From Neorhizobium lilium (GTDB lineage: Bacteria > Pseudomonadota > Alphaproteobacteria > Rhizobiales > Rhizobiaceae): a stretch of 64,000 bases of DNA. Shown here one piece after another: positions 46,330-56,847 of the stretch. The position numbers were made by a program, and so were the translations under genes. Numbering within the stretch: the first letter of the stretch is position 1; each line of letters begins with the position of its first letter. The notes below the pieces were generated by a model, which saw only the letters and a program-made list of their open reading frames with translations, ran no database searches and had not been told where the DNA came from. The stretch spans positions 620,001 to 684,000 of the forward strand of contig NZ_SBIP01000004.1 in the NCBI RefSeq assembly GCF_004053875.1, written 5' to 3'.

Positions 46330-47154
46330 CTAGAAGCCCTTCGCCAGCAGGGGCAAATCGGCAACGAGGCTGTCGCGCACCACATAGCTGATCGGCGTAT
46401 CGTGATATGGCTTGGTGTCCACCAGCAGGCGGGCGAACACGAGGCGGCGGTCGCCCTTTGTTGCCCAGCCGACGAACCAGCCGATGGGACGACTGGAGTC
46501 CGCATTTCCTGCCTTGTCGCGCTGCGACCCGCTGCCCGTCTTGCCCTGGATATCCCATCCGTCCACACCTACGAAATGCGGAACGATGGCCATGGTCATG
46601 TCCATTGCGGTCTTCGAGATGTGCAGTTCTCGGTTAAGAAAGCGGCGCAGGAAGCTGACCTGCTCGTCCGGTGAGATCTTGAGCGACGACATCAGCCAGG
46701 CATGTGTAAGACCATCCGCCTTGCCCGGTCCGCCGGTGACATCGCGGTTGCCATAGCCGAAGCGCTGGACATAATCGGTGAAGGATTTGCGGCCGAGCTT
46801 GCGGGTCAGTTCCTGCGAGTACCAGACGATGGAATCCCGCTCCCATATGACAGGATCGGTATCCTTCTGTTCGCGCGCCGAGCGGTTGAACTTCGCCTGG
46901 TACTTCCAGAGGGGCTCATGCTCGCTCTTCAGGATGCCGGCATCATAGGCCATCATGGCCAAAGCCAGTTTGAAGGTCGATTGCGGATAGACGGGCTTAT
47001 CGCAGTCACCCTGCCGGTAAAGCCGCTCGCCGGTCTTTGCGTCGATAATGACCGTGCAGCGCAGTGGGTCTGCCGCCCAAGCCGCCGCAGGAGCTACAAA
47101 ATTCGCGACTGCGACTGCAATGAAGGAACCGAGGAAGAATCGTCTGGGCGTCAT
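46330..47154 (-). CDS. Class D (OXA-type) beta-lactamase
   Basis: This 274-residue periplasmic enzyme hydrolyses beta-lactams. The signal peptide is about 1-28. The motifs are all present: S59-TF-K62, S108-IV, Y134-GN and K205-TG, plus W153 near the carboxylated-lysine pocket. The ATG at 47154 has GGAG seven bases upstream. It is divergent from an AmpR-like gene and followed by ddlA. The spectrum cannot be told from sequence. Confidence 0.93.
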   Translation of the reverse strand: MTPRRFFLGSFIAVAVANFVAPAAAWAADPLRCTVIIDAKTGERLYRQGDCDKPVYPQSTFKLALAMMAYDAGILKSEHEPLWKYQAKFNRSAREQKDTDPVIWERDSIVWYSQELTRKLGRKSFTDYVQRFGYGNRDVTGGPGKADGLTHAWLMSSLKISPDEQVSFLRRFLNRELHISKTAMDMTMAIVPHFVGVDGWDIQGKTGSGSQRDKAGNADSSRPIGWFVGWATKGDRRLVFARLLVDTKPYHDTPISYVVRDSLVADLPLLAKGF

Positions 47155-47196
47155 GATCATGCTCCAACTGGATCGACTGCAGTGTTCTAGGCTGTC

Positions 47197-47209
47197 TTGC
47201 AGGCTGCAA
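47197..47209. promoter_or_regulatory. LysR-type operator (T-N11-A) between beta-lactamase and regulator
   Basis: TTGCAG-G-CTGCAA is a perfect 13-base palindrome that fits the T-N11-A pattern of LysR-type regulators. It lies between the divergent beta-lactamase and AmpR-like genes, 43 and 51 bases from their start codons. Confidence 0.6.
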
Positions 47210-47259
47210 ACAAACGATGATAACTGCTGGCAGACATTAGCTGAGCTAGGGCTGGAAAT

Positions 47260-48150
47260 ATGGTCAGACCGCATCTGCCGCTGAACGCCCTGCGGGCCTT
47301 CGAGGCCGCCGCCCGGCATTTGAGCTTCACCCGGGCGGCGATCGAACTCTGCGTCACCCAGGCAGCCGTCAGCCATCAGGTGAAGCTGCTGGAGCAGAAA
47401 CTAGGAGCGACGCTCTTCCGACGCCTGCCCCGCGGGCTGATGATCACGGAGGAAGGACTGGCGCTGCTTCCCGCCCTGCAGGACAGCTTCGATCGTATGG
47501 CGGAGATGCTGGATCGCTTCGAGGGCGGCCACGTGCGCCAGGTGCTGAAGCTCGGCACGGTCGGCACACTTGCGGTAGGGTGGCTTGTGCCACGGCTTGC
47601 CGAGTTTCGGGACAGATACCCGTTCGTCGATCTCAGGCTTTCCACCAATAACAACCGCGTCGATATCGCGGCCGAGGGCCTCGACTACGCGATCAAATTC
47701 GGCAATGGCGCCTGGCACGACATCGAGGCGGAGGCGCTGTTCGAGGCACCGCTTTCGGTTCTCTGCGTCTCCTCGATTGCGCGGCAGCTGAAGTCGCCGC
47801 AGGACGTGGCACAGCAACCGCTGCTGCGCTCCTACCGGGCCGACGAATGGCCGGGCTGGTTTGCGGCGGCGCAGGTGGCTCCGCCCCCGGTTCACGGCCT
47901 CGTCTTCGACAGTTCCGTGCTGATGGTCGAGGCGGCCCTGCAGGGCGTGGGCATAGCGCTGGCGCCTCCCCTCATGTTTTCTCGGCACCTCTCATCGGGT
48001 GCGCTTCAGCAGCCTTTCCCGATCTGCATTTCCAAGGGCAGCTATTGGCTGACCCGGCTGAAGTCGCGGGCCGCGACGCCGGCCATGGAGATGTTCCGCA
48101 ACTGGCTCTCCGAGAAGGCGGCGGAGACACGGCAGCGTGTCGGAATTTAG
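47260..48150 (+). CDS. ampR: AmpR-like LysR-type regulator
   Basis: This 296-residue LysR protein has a winged helix-turn-helix in PLNALRAFEAAARHLSFTRA. The match to enterobacterial AmpR continues (RRLPRGLMITEEGLALLPALQDSFDRM, LSTNNNRVDIAAEGLDYAIKFG, SYWLTRLKS). AmpR binds peptidoglycan fragments and switches a divergent beta-lactamase between repressed and active states. The divergent gene here is class D, not the more usual class C or A. Confidence 0.88.
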   Translation: MVRPHLPLNALRAFEAAARHLSFTRAAIELCVTQAAVSHQVKLLEQKLGATLFRRLPRGLMITEEGLALLPALQDSFDRMAEMLDRFEGGHVRQVLKLGTVGTLAVGWLVPRLAEFRDRYPFVDLRLSTNNNRVDIAAEGLDYAIKFGNGAWHDIEAEALFEAPLSVLCVSSIARQLKSPQDVAQQPLLRSYRADEWPGWFAAAQVAPPPVHGLVFDSSVLMVEAALQGVGIALAPPLMFSRHLSSGALQQPFPICISKGSYWLTRLKSRAATPAMEMFRNWLSEKAAETRQRVGI

Positions 48151-48312
48151 ATTCACCGCCTTGCCTTACCCTCCACCTTGTGCGATCACGCGCCCTCTCA
48201 AAAAATCAGAGGGCGCAAAGCGATTGCAGCAGCGCCCTTCTTGTGCGGCCCCAGCCCTTCCAGCAGGCGCCGGTTCATCCAATTCGCATCGGCGATCTTC
48301 AGGAGCACAGCC

Positions 48313-49605
48313 ATGGCACAGGCGCTTGGGCTTGATTTCGGCACGACCAACACGGTTCTGGCGCTTGCACAGGGCGGTTCGGACACGGGTTCGGTGCGCT
48401 TCACCAGCAGCGCCGGCACGACCGACAGCATGCGCACCGCGCTGTCCTTCATGAAGGACGCGCAGCTCGGCGCCCAGGCGCTGAAGGTGGAGGCGGGCCA
48501 GGCGGCTATCCGCCAGTTCATCGACAATCCGGGCGATGCCCGTTTCCTGCAGTCGATCAAGACATTTGCGGCCAGCGCGCTCTTCCAGGGCACGCTGATC
48601 TTTGCGCGCCGCCACGCCTTCGAGGACCTGATGGAGATTTTCCTGAGGCGCCTCAAGGCCTACGCGGGCGACGAATGGCCGGCGGACATTTCCCGGCTTG
48701 TGGCCGGCCGCCCTGTTCATTTTGCCGGCGCCAATCCGGACCCGAACCTTGCGACGCAACGATACAACGAGGCGCTGACGCGGCTAGGCTTTCCGGAGAT
48801 CCACTATGTCTACGAACCCGTCGCGGCCGCCTATTACTTTGCGCAGACACTGAAGAGCGACGCCACCGTACTGGTCGCCGACTTCGGCGGCGGCACGACG
48901 GACTATTCACTGATCCGTTTCGAGCGGCGTGCAGGCAAGCTGATCGCAACCCCGATCGGCCATTCCGGCGTCGGTATCGCCGGCGACCATTTCGACGCGA
49001 GAATGATCGAGCGTCTCGTGGCGCCTGAAATCGGCAAGGGCACGTTCTTCAAGAGCTTCGACAAGGTGCTGGAAGTGCCGTCTGGGTATTACGCCAACTT
49101 CTCGCGCTGGAACCAGCTCTCCATCTTCAAGACGAGCCGCGAATTCAATGAGCTGAAGTCGCTGGTGCGATCCTCGCTTGACCCGGACAAGCTGGAGCTG
49201 TTCATCGACCTTGTCGAACACGACGAGGGCTATCCGCTCTACCAGGCAATTTCCGCCACCAAAATGGCGCTGTCGGGCGCGGAAGAGGCCGAGTTCAGCT
49301 TCACGCCGCTCGGGAAGGCCGGCAACCGAACCGTGAAGCGTTCGGATTTCGAAGGCTGGATCGCGGATGATCTGGCGCGGATCGAGGGCGCCCTGGACGA
49401 AGTGCTGACCAAGACGAATACGGTGCCCGATCAGGTGGACAAGGTCTTCCTGACCGGAGGGACGTCATTCGTGCCGGCGGTGCGCAATATCTTCATCCGG
49501 CGATTTGATGCGTCCAGGATCGAGAGCGGCGGCGAACTCCTGTCCATCGCCCACGGGCTGGCGCTGATCGGCGAAAGCGGAGACGTGGCGCAGTGGGCGG
49601 CATGA
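48313..49605 (+). CDS. Hsp70-family protein (YegD-like)
   Basis: This 430-residue actin-fold ATPase begins LGLDFGTTNTVLALAQ (phosphate 1), with VADFGGGTTDYSLIRF (phosphate 2) and VFLTGGTSFVPAVR (adenosine). The substrate-binding half of DnaK is absent, as in YegD-type proteins. The ATG at 48313 follows AGGAG by seven bases. The role is unknown; a chaperone-like function is inferred from the family. Confidence 0.9.
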   Translation: MAQALGLDFGTTNTVLALAQGGSDTGSVRFTSSAGTTDSMRTALSFMKDAQLGAQALKVEAGQAAIRQFIDNPGDARFLQSIKTFAASALFQGTLIFARRHAFEDLMEIFLRRLKAYAGDEWPADISRLVAGRPVHFAGANPDPNLATQRYNEALTRLGFPEIHYVYEPVAAAYYFAQTLKSDATVLVADFGGGTTDYSLIRFERRAGKLIATPIGHSGVGIAGDHFDARMIERLVAPEIGKGTFFKSFDKVLEVPSGYYANFSRWNQLSIFKTSREFNELKSLVRSSLDPDKLELFIDLVEHDEGYPLYQAISATKMALSGAEEAEFSFTPLGKAGNRTVKRSDFEGWIADDLARIEGALDEVLTKTNTVPDQVDKVFLTGGTSFVPAVRNIFIRRFDASRIESGGELLSIAHGLALIGESGDVAQWAA

Positions 49606-49656
49606 GCTGCGCGACATGACTTCCCACTCAGCGACCGGTTCGCTACTGTCATCCTC

Positions 49657-50586
49657 ATGAACGCTGCCAGCGACCTCGATCCCAGAGAGCTACGAGCCCT
49701 TCTGCATTTCTATGCAGACTTAGGGGTTGAATGGCTGGTGGAAGAAGAGCCGGTCGATCGGTTCGCGCAGTTTGCAGCGCAGAAGGCGGCGCATTCGGCA
49801 GCCAAGACCAAGGCTGCTGCGCGCCCATCCCCGTTGCAAGCGGATGATGTGCCTAGCTCCTCAGGCAGCTCAGCAAGTGTTCCAGCTGGCAGGGCCGAAT
49901 CCGCGACAAGCGCTCGCCCCGCAGCGCCCGTGACCAGCGCGCCCGTCCCCAGCTCGGGTCCGGTTTCCATTCCCGATGGCGAGGCCGTTGCCGCTGCTCG
50001 GTTTGCTGCCGATAGTGCCCGCTCGCTCCCTGAGCTGCAGGCTGCAATCGAAGCGTTCAACGGCTGCAATCTCAAGAACGGCGCACGCTCCACGGTCTTC
50101 GCATCCGGCAGCGCTGCGGCGGGCATCATGGTGCTCGGCCCCATGCCGAATGCAGATGACGATCGTGAGGGCATTCCCTTTTCCGGCCGCCAGGGCCAGC
50201 TGCTCGACCGCATGCTCGGCGCCATCGGGCTTTCGCGGGAGACGGTGCTTCTCACCAACATCATTCCCTGGCGTCCGCCGGGAAACCGCATGCCGTCGCC
50301 TGCCGAGCTTGAGATCTGCCGACCCTTCCTAGAGCGCCAGCTGGCGCTTGCCGAGCCTAAGCATCTTCTTCTGTTGGGAAATTTTCCTGCCCGCTTCTTC
50401 CTCGGCGGCACGGGCACGATCCACTCCATGCGGGGGGAGTGGCGCAAGATCTCCATGGCCGGCACGGAGGCAGAAGCTTTGGCAACGCTGCACCCGCAGG
50501 AACTGCTCGCCGCACCCGCCAACAAATCGCTGGCCTGGCAGGATCTGCTCGCATTCAAGCAGCGAATCATGGCGGTCAACGCCTAA
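49657..50586 (+). CDS. Uracil-DNA glycosylase family protein without the Fe-S cysteine pair
   Basis: This 309-residue protein has an Ala/Pro-rich linker (about 40-110) and a C-terminal glycosylase fold: VLGPMPNADDDREGIPFSGRQGQLLDRML, LLTNIIPWRPPGNR and LATLHPQELLAAP. Family 4 enzymes hold a 4Fe-4S cluster by a CxxC pair near the domain start. Here that place reads NGCNLKNG, with one cysteine, so the cluster is probably absent. The first catalytic motif also differs (GPMPNADDD in place of GEAPG). It may be a divergent or inactive member. Confidence 0.82.
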   Translation: MNAASDLDPRELRALLHFYADLGVEWLVEEEPVDRFAQFAAQKAAHSAAKTKAAARPSPLQADDVPSSSGSSASVPAGRAESATSARPAAPVTSAPVPSSGPVSIPDGEAVAAARFAADSARSLPELQAAIEAFNGCNLKNGARSTVFASGSAAAGIMVLGPMPNADDDREGIPFSGRQGQLLDRMLGAIGLSRETVLLTNIIPWRPPGNRMPSPAELEICRPFLERQLALAEPKHLLLLGNFPARFFLGGTGTIHSMRGEWRKISMAGTEAEALATLHPQELLAAPANKSLAWQDLLAFKQRIMAVNA

Positions 50587-50750
50587 ATTTCAGGCGGAAA
50601 CTAGTTCGAAATCGATAAAATTAAAGAATTATGACGAGTGCTATGCACCAAGCACATGGCAGGGCGGCGTGATGTCGCATTGCGGAATCAATGATGCAGT
50701 GCAATATAAGCAATGTGTCTTGGGAGGAACCACATCAAGGAACCAAGGCC

Positions 50751-50942
50751 ATGACCACACGCTTCCGTCCGATTCATTCGGGCTTCGAAACCCTCCGGAT
50801 CGCTGGCCTCTCGGCTCGTTCCAGCCAGGGCTATCACCATTTCGGCTCGGCCACTAACGAGCAGATCACGTCCCGCGCATTGGGGCACCCCGTCGGCATA
50901 ACCCGCCCGGCGGCCGTCTTTGCGGATTTCCGCGAAAGATAA
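50751..50942 (+). CDS. Possible small protein
   Basis: This 63-residue frame begins MTTRFRPIHSGFETLRIAGL and is basic with no membrane segment. AAGG lies upstream at a reasonable distance. It is followed 20 bases later by another short frame, which may be a pair. Function unknown; chance frame is possible. Confidence 0.4.
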   Translation: MTTRFRPIHSGFETLRIAGLSARSSQGYHHFGSATNEQITSRALGHPVGITRPAAVFADFRER

Positions 50943-50961
50943 TCAAGGAAAGATCGATCCG

Positions 50962-51108
50962 ATGGCAACCATGCTCCACCCTATCCGCGCGTTCCGCGAC
51001 AGCCTGCAGCACATCGGAGCCGCCATCAACGCCTCACGCGAATACAGCCGTGCAGGCAATCGCGGCAGCGATGGCGCTCATTCGGCTTCTCAGGGCATCC
51101 CGCTCTAA
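50962..51108 (+). CDS. Possible small protein
   Basis: This 48-residue frame beginning MATMLHPIRAFRDSLQHIGA is helix-forming and amphipathic at the start. A GGAAAG stretch lies upstream. It ends 29 bases before a strong terminator hairpin, which supports a real transcript. The family was not recognised. Confidence 0.4.
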   Translation: MATMLHPIRAFRDSLQHIGAAINASREYSRAGNRGSDGAHSASQGIPL

Positions 51109-51136
51109 AACAGTCTTGCTGAGCGTAAGTAGATCA

Positions 51137-51167
51137 GGTCCGCGGCGGTAACGCCTTGCGGGCCTTT
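51137..51167 (+). terminator. Rho-independent terminator
   Basis: GGTCCGC-GGCG and CGCC-TT-GCGGGCC form a long stem closed by a GTAA loop, then TTT. It lies 29 bases after the second small frame and probably ends the transcript from the glycosylase-like or small genes. Confidence 0.7.
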
Positions 51168-51554
51168 CGCGTTTGCGTCTGGAGCTTTGCCTGCCACGAT
51201 CGGCTACTGGAGCGGGCTCTGTCTCATTCCGGCACGAATCCAAGTCTTCGCTGTCGCAGCACCGACTGTCATTTGCCAGTGGAACCGACCGGCATGCGCG
51301 CTTCTTTTGCAGCTAACCTGTCGCGCTAAAACAGATGATATGCCAATAGTTTGCGCTGGACGAAGCGGCGATAGAGCATGATGCGCGAATAGTTCCGTAG
51401 CGCCAGCCAACAAAATTGGCTATTTAAGACATGGTTCAATAATCGTTTAACTTTGAATGCCAATATCGGCGCACGGTAATGGCCAGACCCTTTCAGGTTG
51501 AACCTGTAGCAGTGTTCCCAATACCTTTTTTAAAGATCCGGTTCAGGAAGACCC
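51168..51554. other. Intergenic region upstream of pepN
   Basis: About 390 bases without a gene. A perfect palindrome CAGGTT-G-AACCTG at 51494-51506 lies 49 bases before the pepN start and might be an operator; otherwise nothing was recognised. A T-run follows at 51529-51534. Confidence 0.4.
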
Positions 51555-54203
51555 ATGCGAACAGATAAGGGCCAGATCGTTAATCTGGCAGATTACCGTC
51601 CCACAGATTTCATTCTGGAACGCGTCGACCTGACATTCGAGCTCGACCCCACCAATACGAAGGTAGATTCGCGTCTCATCTTTCACCGGCGCGAAGGTGT
51701 CGATCCATCGGCGCCGCTGGTGCTGGACGGCGACGAACTGACTTTGTCCGGGCTTCTGTTCGACCAGAACGAGCTGCCGACGAGCCAGTACGACGCGACG
51801 CCGGAAAGCCTGATCGTGCGTGACCTGCCGGCGAGCGAGCCCTTCGAGCTCACCATCACCACTTATATCAATCCGGAAGCCAATACCCAGCTGATGGGGC
51901 TTTACCGGACGAACGGCATCTATTGCACGCAGTGCGAGGCCGAGGGCTTCCGCCGCATCACCTATTTCCCCGACCGGCCGGATGTGCTGGCGCCCTATAC
52001 GATCACCATTATCGGCGACAAGGCCGCCAATCCGGTCATGCTGTCGAACGGCAATTTTCTCGGCGGTGCCGGCTATGACGAGGGTCGCGCCTTCGCCGCC
52101 TGGTTCGATCCACATCCGAAGCCAAGCTACCTCTTCGCGCTGGTGGCCGGCGATCTCGGTGTCGTGGACGACACGTTCGAAACCATGTCCGGCAACGAAG
52201 TCGCCCTGAAGATCTATGTGGAGCACGGCAAGGAAGCCCGTGCCGCTTATGCCATGGACGCTCTGAAGCGCTCGATGAAATGGGACGAAGAGCGCTTCGG
52301 GCGCGAATACGACCTGAACATCTTCCAGATCGTTGCCGTCTCCGACTTCAACATGGGGGCCATGGAAAACAAGGGCCTCAACGTCTTCAACGACAAATAC
52401 GTGCTGGCTGACCCCGAAACGGCAACCGACCAGGACTACGCGAATATCGAGGCGATCATCGCCCACGAGTATTTTCACAACTGGACCGGAAACCGTATTA
52501 CCTGCCGCGACTGGTTCCAGCTCTGCCTCAAGGAAGGCCTAACGGTCTACCGCGATCACGAGTTCTCGGCCGACATGCGGTCGCGCGCCGTCAAGCGCAT
52601 CGCCGAGGTCCGGCACCTTAAATCGGAGCAGTTCCCGGAGGACGCCGGTCCGCTGGCGCATCCGGTCCGGCCGACGAAATACCGCGAGATCAACAATTTC
52701 TACACGACCACGGTCTATGAGAAGGGTTCCGAAGTCACGCGCATGATCGCCACCCTGCTGGGCGAATCGGGCTTCAAGGCGGGCATGGATCTCTATTTCG
52801 AGCGCCATGACGGCCAGGCCGTGACGGTGGAGGATTTCGTCACGTGTTTCGAGGACGCCAACCACCGCGACCTCACGCAGTTTTCGCTCTGGTATCGCCA
52901 GGCCGGCACTCCGCTCGTCACCGTCTCCAGCCAGTACGATCAGTCGAGCGGTAGCTTCACCCTGTCGCTGGAGCAGATGATCCCGGCCACGCCCGGCCAG
53001 CCGACCAAGGAGCCCATGCACATCCCGCTCTCCTTCGCGCTGATATCGGACAACGGGGCGCTCGCTACCCCGACCGCAGTCAAAGGCGGCGAAGTGACGG
53101 GAGAGGTGCTGCATCTTACCGAACGGCAGCAGAATTTCACGTTCTCGGGTATCTCACCCCGACCGGTGCTGTCGCTCAACCGGTCCTTCTCGGCGCCGGT
53201 GAACCTGCATTTCGACCAGACGCCGACGGATCTTGCCCATATCGCCCGCTACGACACGGACCTCTTTGCCCGCTGGCAGGCGCTGACGGAACTGGCCGTG
53301 CTCAATCTGACCCAGGGCGTGCGCGACCTGAAGACCGGCAAGGCTTTGACTTGCGACCCGGCATTCCTGTCGGCGCTTCTGGAAGCCGCCGGTGACGAGA
53401 CATTGGAACCAGCTTTCCGGGCACAAGCCCTGACTTTGCCAAGCGAGTCCGACATCGCACGGGAGCTGGGCGGCAACAACGATCCCGAGGCCATTCATGC
53501 GGCACGGCAAGCGGTGCTTTATGCAGTCGCCAAGGAAGGCCAACCGCTCTTCCTGCGCCTCTTCGAGGACATGAAACCGGCCGGCGCCTATTCACCGGAT
53601 GCCGCAAGTGCTGGCAAGCGGTCGCTGCGCAACATTGCTCTCTCTTATCTGAGCTATGCCGAGGCAAGCCATGCTCGCGCAGCAGAAGCCTTTGCGGCCG
53701 CCGACAACATGACGGATCTCGCCCAGGCGTTGACGGTTCTGGCCCATCGCTTCCCCGATTCGACGCAAGCGACGGAGGCGTTGGAGACCTTCCAGTCTCG
53801 CTTTGAAGGAAATGCGCTGGTCACCGACAAATGGTTCTCCATTCAGGCAACGATACCGGGCGCGGGGGCGCTCGAACGCGTCAAGCAGCTTATGGCGGAC
53901 GCGCGTTTCGTGGCGAGCAACCCGAACCGCGTGCGAGCTCTGGTTGGCTCCTTCGCCTTCTCCAACCCGACCGGCTTCAACCGTGCGGATGGCGAAGCCT
54001 ACCGGTTCCTCGCCGAGCAGATCCTGGCGATCGATCAGAGGAACCCACAGCTTGCCGCACGCATCCTCACCTCCATGCGATCCTGGCGATCGCTCGAGGC
54101 GCAGCGTGCCGATCATGCGCATTCGGCACTGATGCAGATCGAACGGGCGACCGTGCTGTCTGCCGATGTCAGGGACATCGTCGAGCGGATGCTGAAGGGC
54201 TGA
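51555..54203 (+). CDS. pepN: Aminopeptidase N
   Basis: This 882-residue cytosolic zinc metallopeptidase (M1 family) trims N-terminal residues from peptides. The substrate-binding GAMEN is in FNMGAMENKGLNVFN. The zinc site is H304-EYF-H308 with E327 as third ligand. The length is typical of gammaproteobacterial and alphaproteobacterial PepN. AGGAAG lies four bases before the ATG. A terminator hairpin follows the stop. Confidence 0.96.
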   Translation: MRTDKGQIVNLADYRPTDFILERVDLTFELDPTNTKVDSRLIFHRREGVDPSAPLVLDGDELTLSGLLFDQNELPTSQYDATPESLIVRDLPASEPFELTITTYINPEANTQLMGLYRTNGIYCTQCEAEGFRRITYFPDRPDVLAPYTITIIGDKAANPVMLSNGNFLGGAGYDEGRAFAAWFDPHPKPSYLFALVAGDLGVVDDTFETMSGNEVALKIYVEHGKEARAAYAMDALKRSMKWDEERFGREYDLNIFQIVAVSDFNMGAMENKGLNVFNDKYVLADPETATDQDYANIEAIIAHEYFHNWTGNRITCRDWFQLCLKEGLTVYRDHEFSADMRSRAVKRIAEVRHLKSEQFPEDAGPLAHPVRPTKYREINNFYTTTVYEKGSEVTRMIATLLGESGFKAGMDLYFERHDGQAVTVEDFVTCFEDANHRDLTQFSLWYRQAGTPLVTVSSQYDQSSGSFTLSLEQMIPATPGQPTKEPMHIPLSFALISDNGALATPTAVKGGEVTGEVLHLTERQQNFTFSGISPRPVLSLNRSFSAPVNLHFDQTPTDLAHIARYDTDLFARWQALTELAVLNLTQGVRDLKTGKALTCDPAFLSALLEAAGDETLEPAFRAQALTLPSESDIARELGGNNDPEAIHAARQAVLYAVAKEGQPLFLRLFEDMKPAGAYSPDAASAGKRSLRNIALSYLSYAEASHARAAEAFAAADNMTDLAQALTVLAHRFPDSTQATEALETFQSRFEGNALVTDKWFSIQATIPGAGALERVKQLMADARFVASNPNRVRALVGSFAFSNPTGFNRADGEAYRFLAEQILAIDQRNPQLAARILTSMRSWRSLEAQRADHAHSALMQIERATVLSADVRDIVERMLKG

Positions 54204-54212
54204 ATTCGAAGA

Positions 54213-54240
54213 GCGTCGCAAGACCTGCGGCGCCTTCTTT
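54213..54240 (+). terminator. Terminator of pepN
   Basis: GCGTCGCA pairs with TGCGGCGC (one G-T pair) around a five-base loop, then CTTCTTT. It is 10 bases past the pepN stop. Confidence 0.6.
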
Positions 54241-54489
54241 CGCCTATACACGCATGGGACAATGCGGCAGGCAAGCTGTGGGCAACGCTACATAGAGCTT
54301 GACGCGAAAACTCGCTCTCCCTCAGCGGACGATACAGGGTGGAAGCCTCATCCCTAGGCCGCGCGTGATTTCTGCTCGGAAATCAAAAGGTTAAAAATAT
54401 ATTACCTCCCCTATAGACACGAAGAATCACTAATGATTCATTAGCGCAGATTCGGGCGAGCGGCGCGTCGAATCATCGCGAGGGATCAC

Positions 54490-56841
<2,352 letters not shown>

Positions 56842-56847
56842 CAGAGC

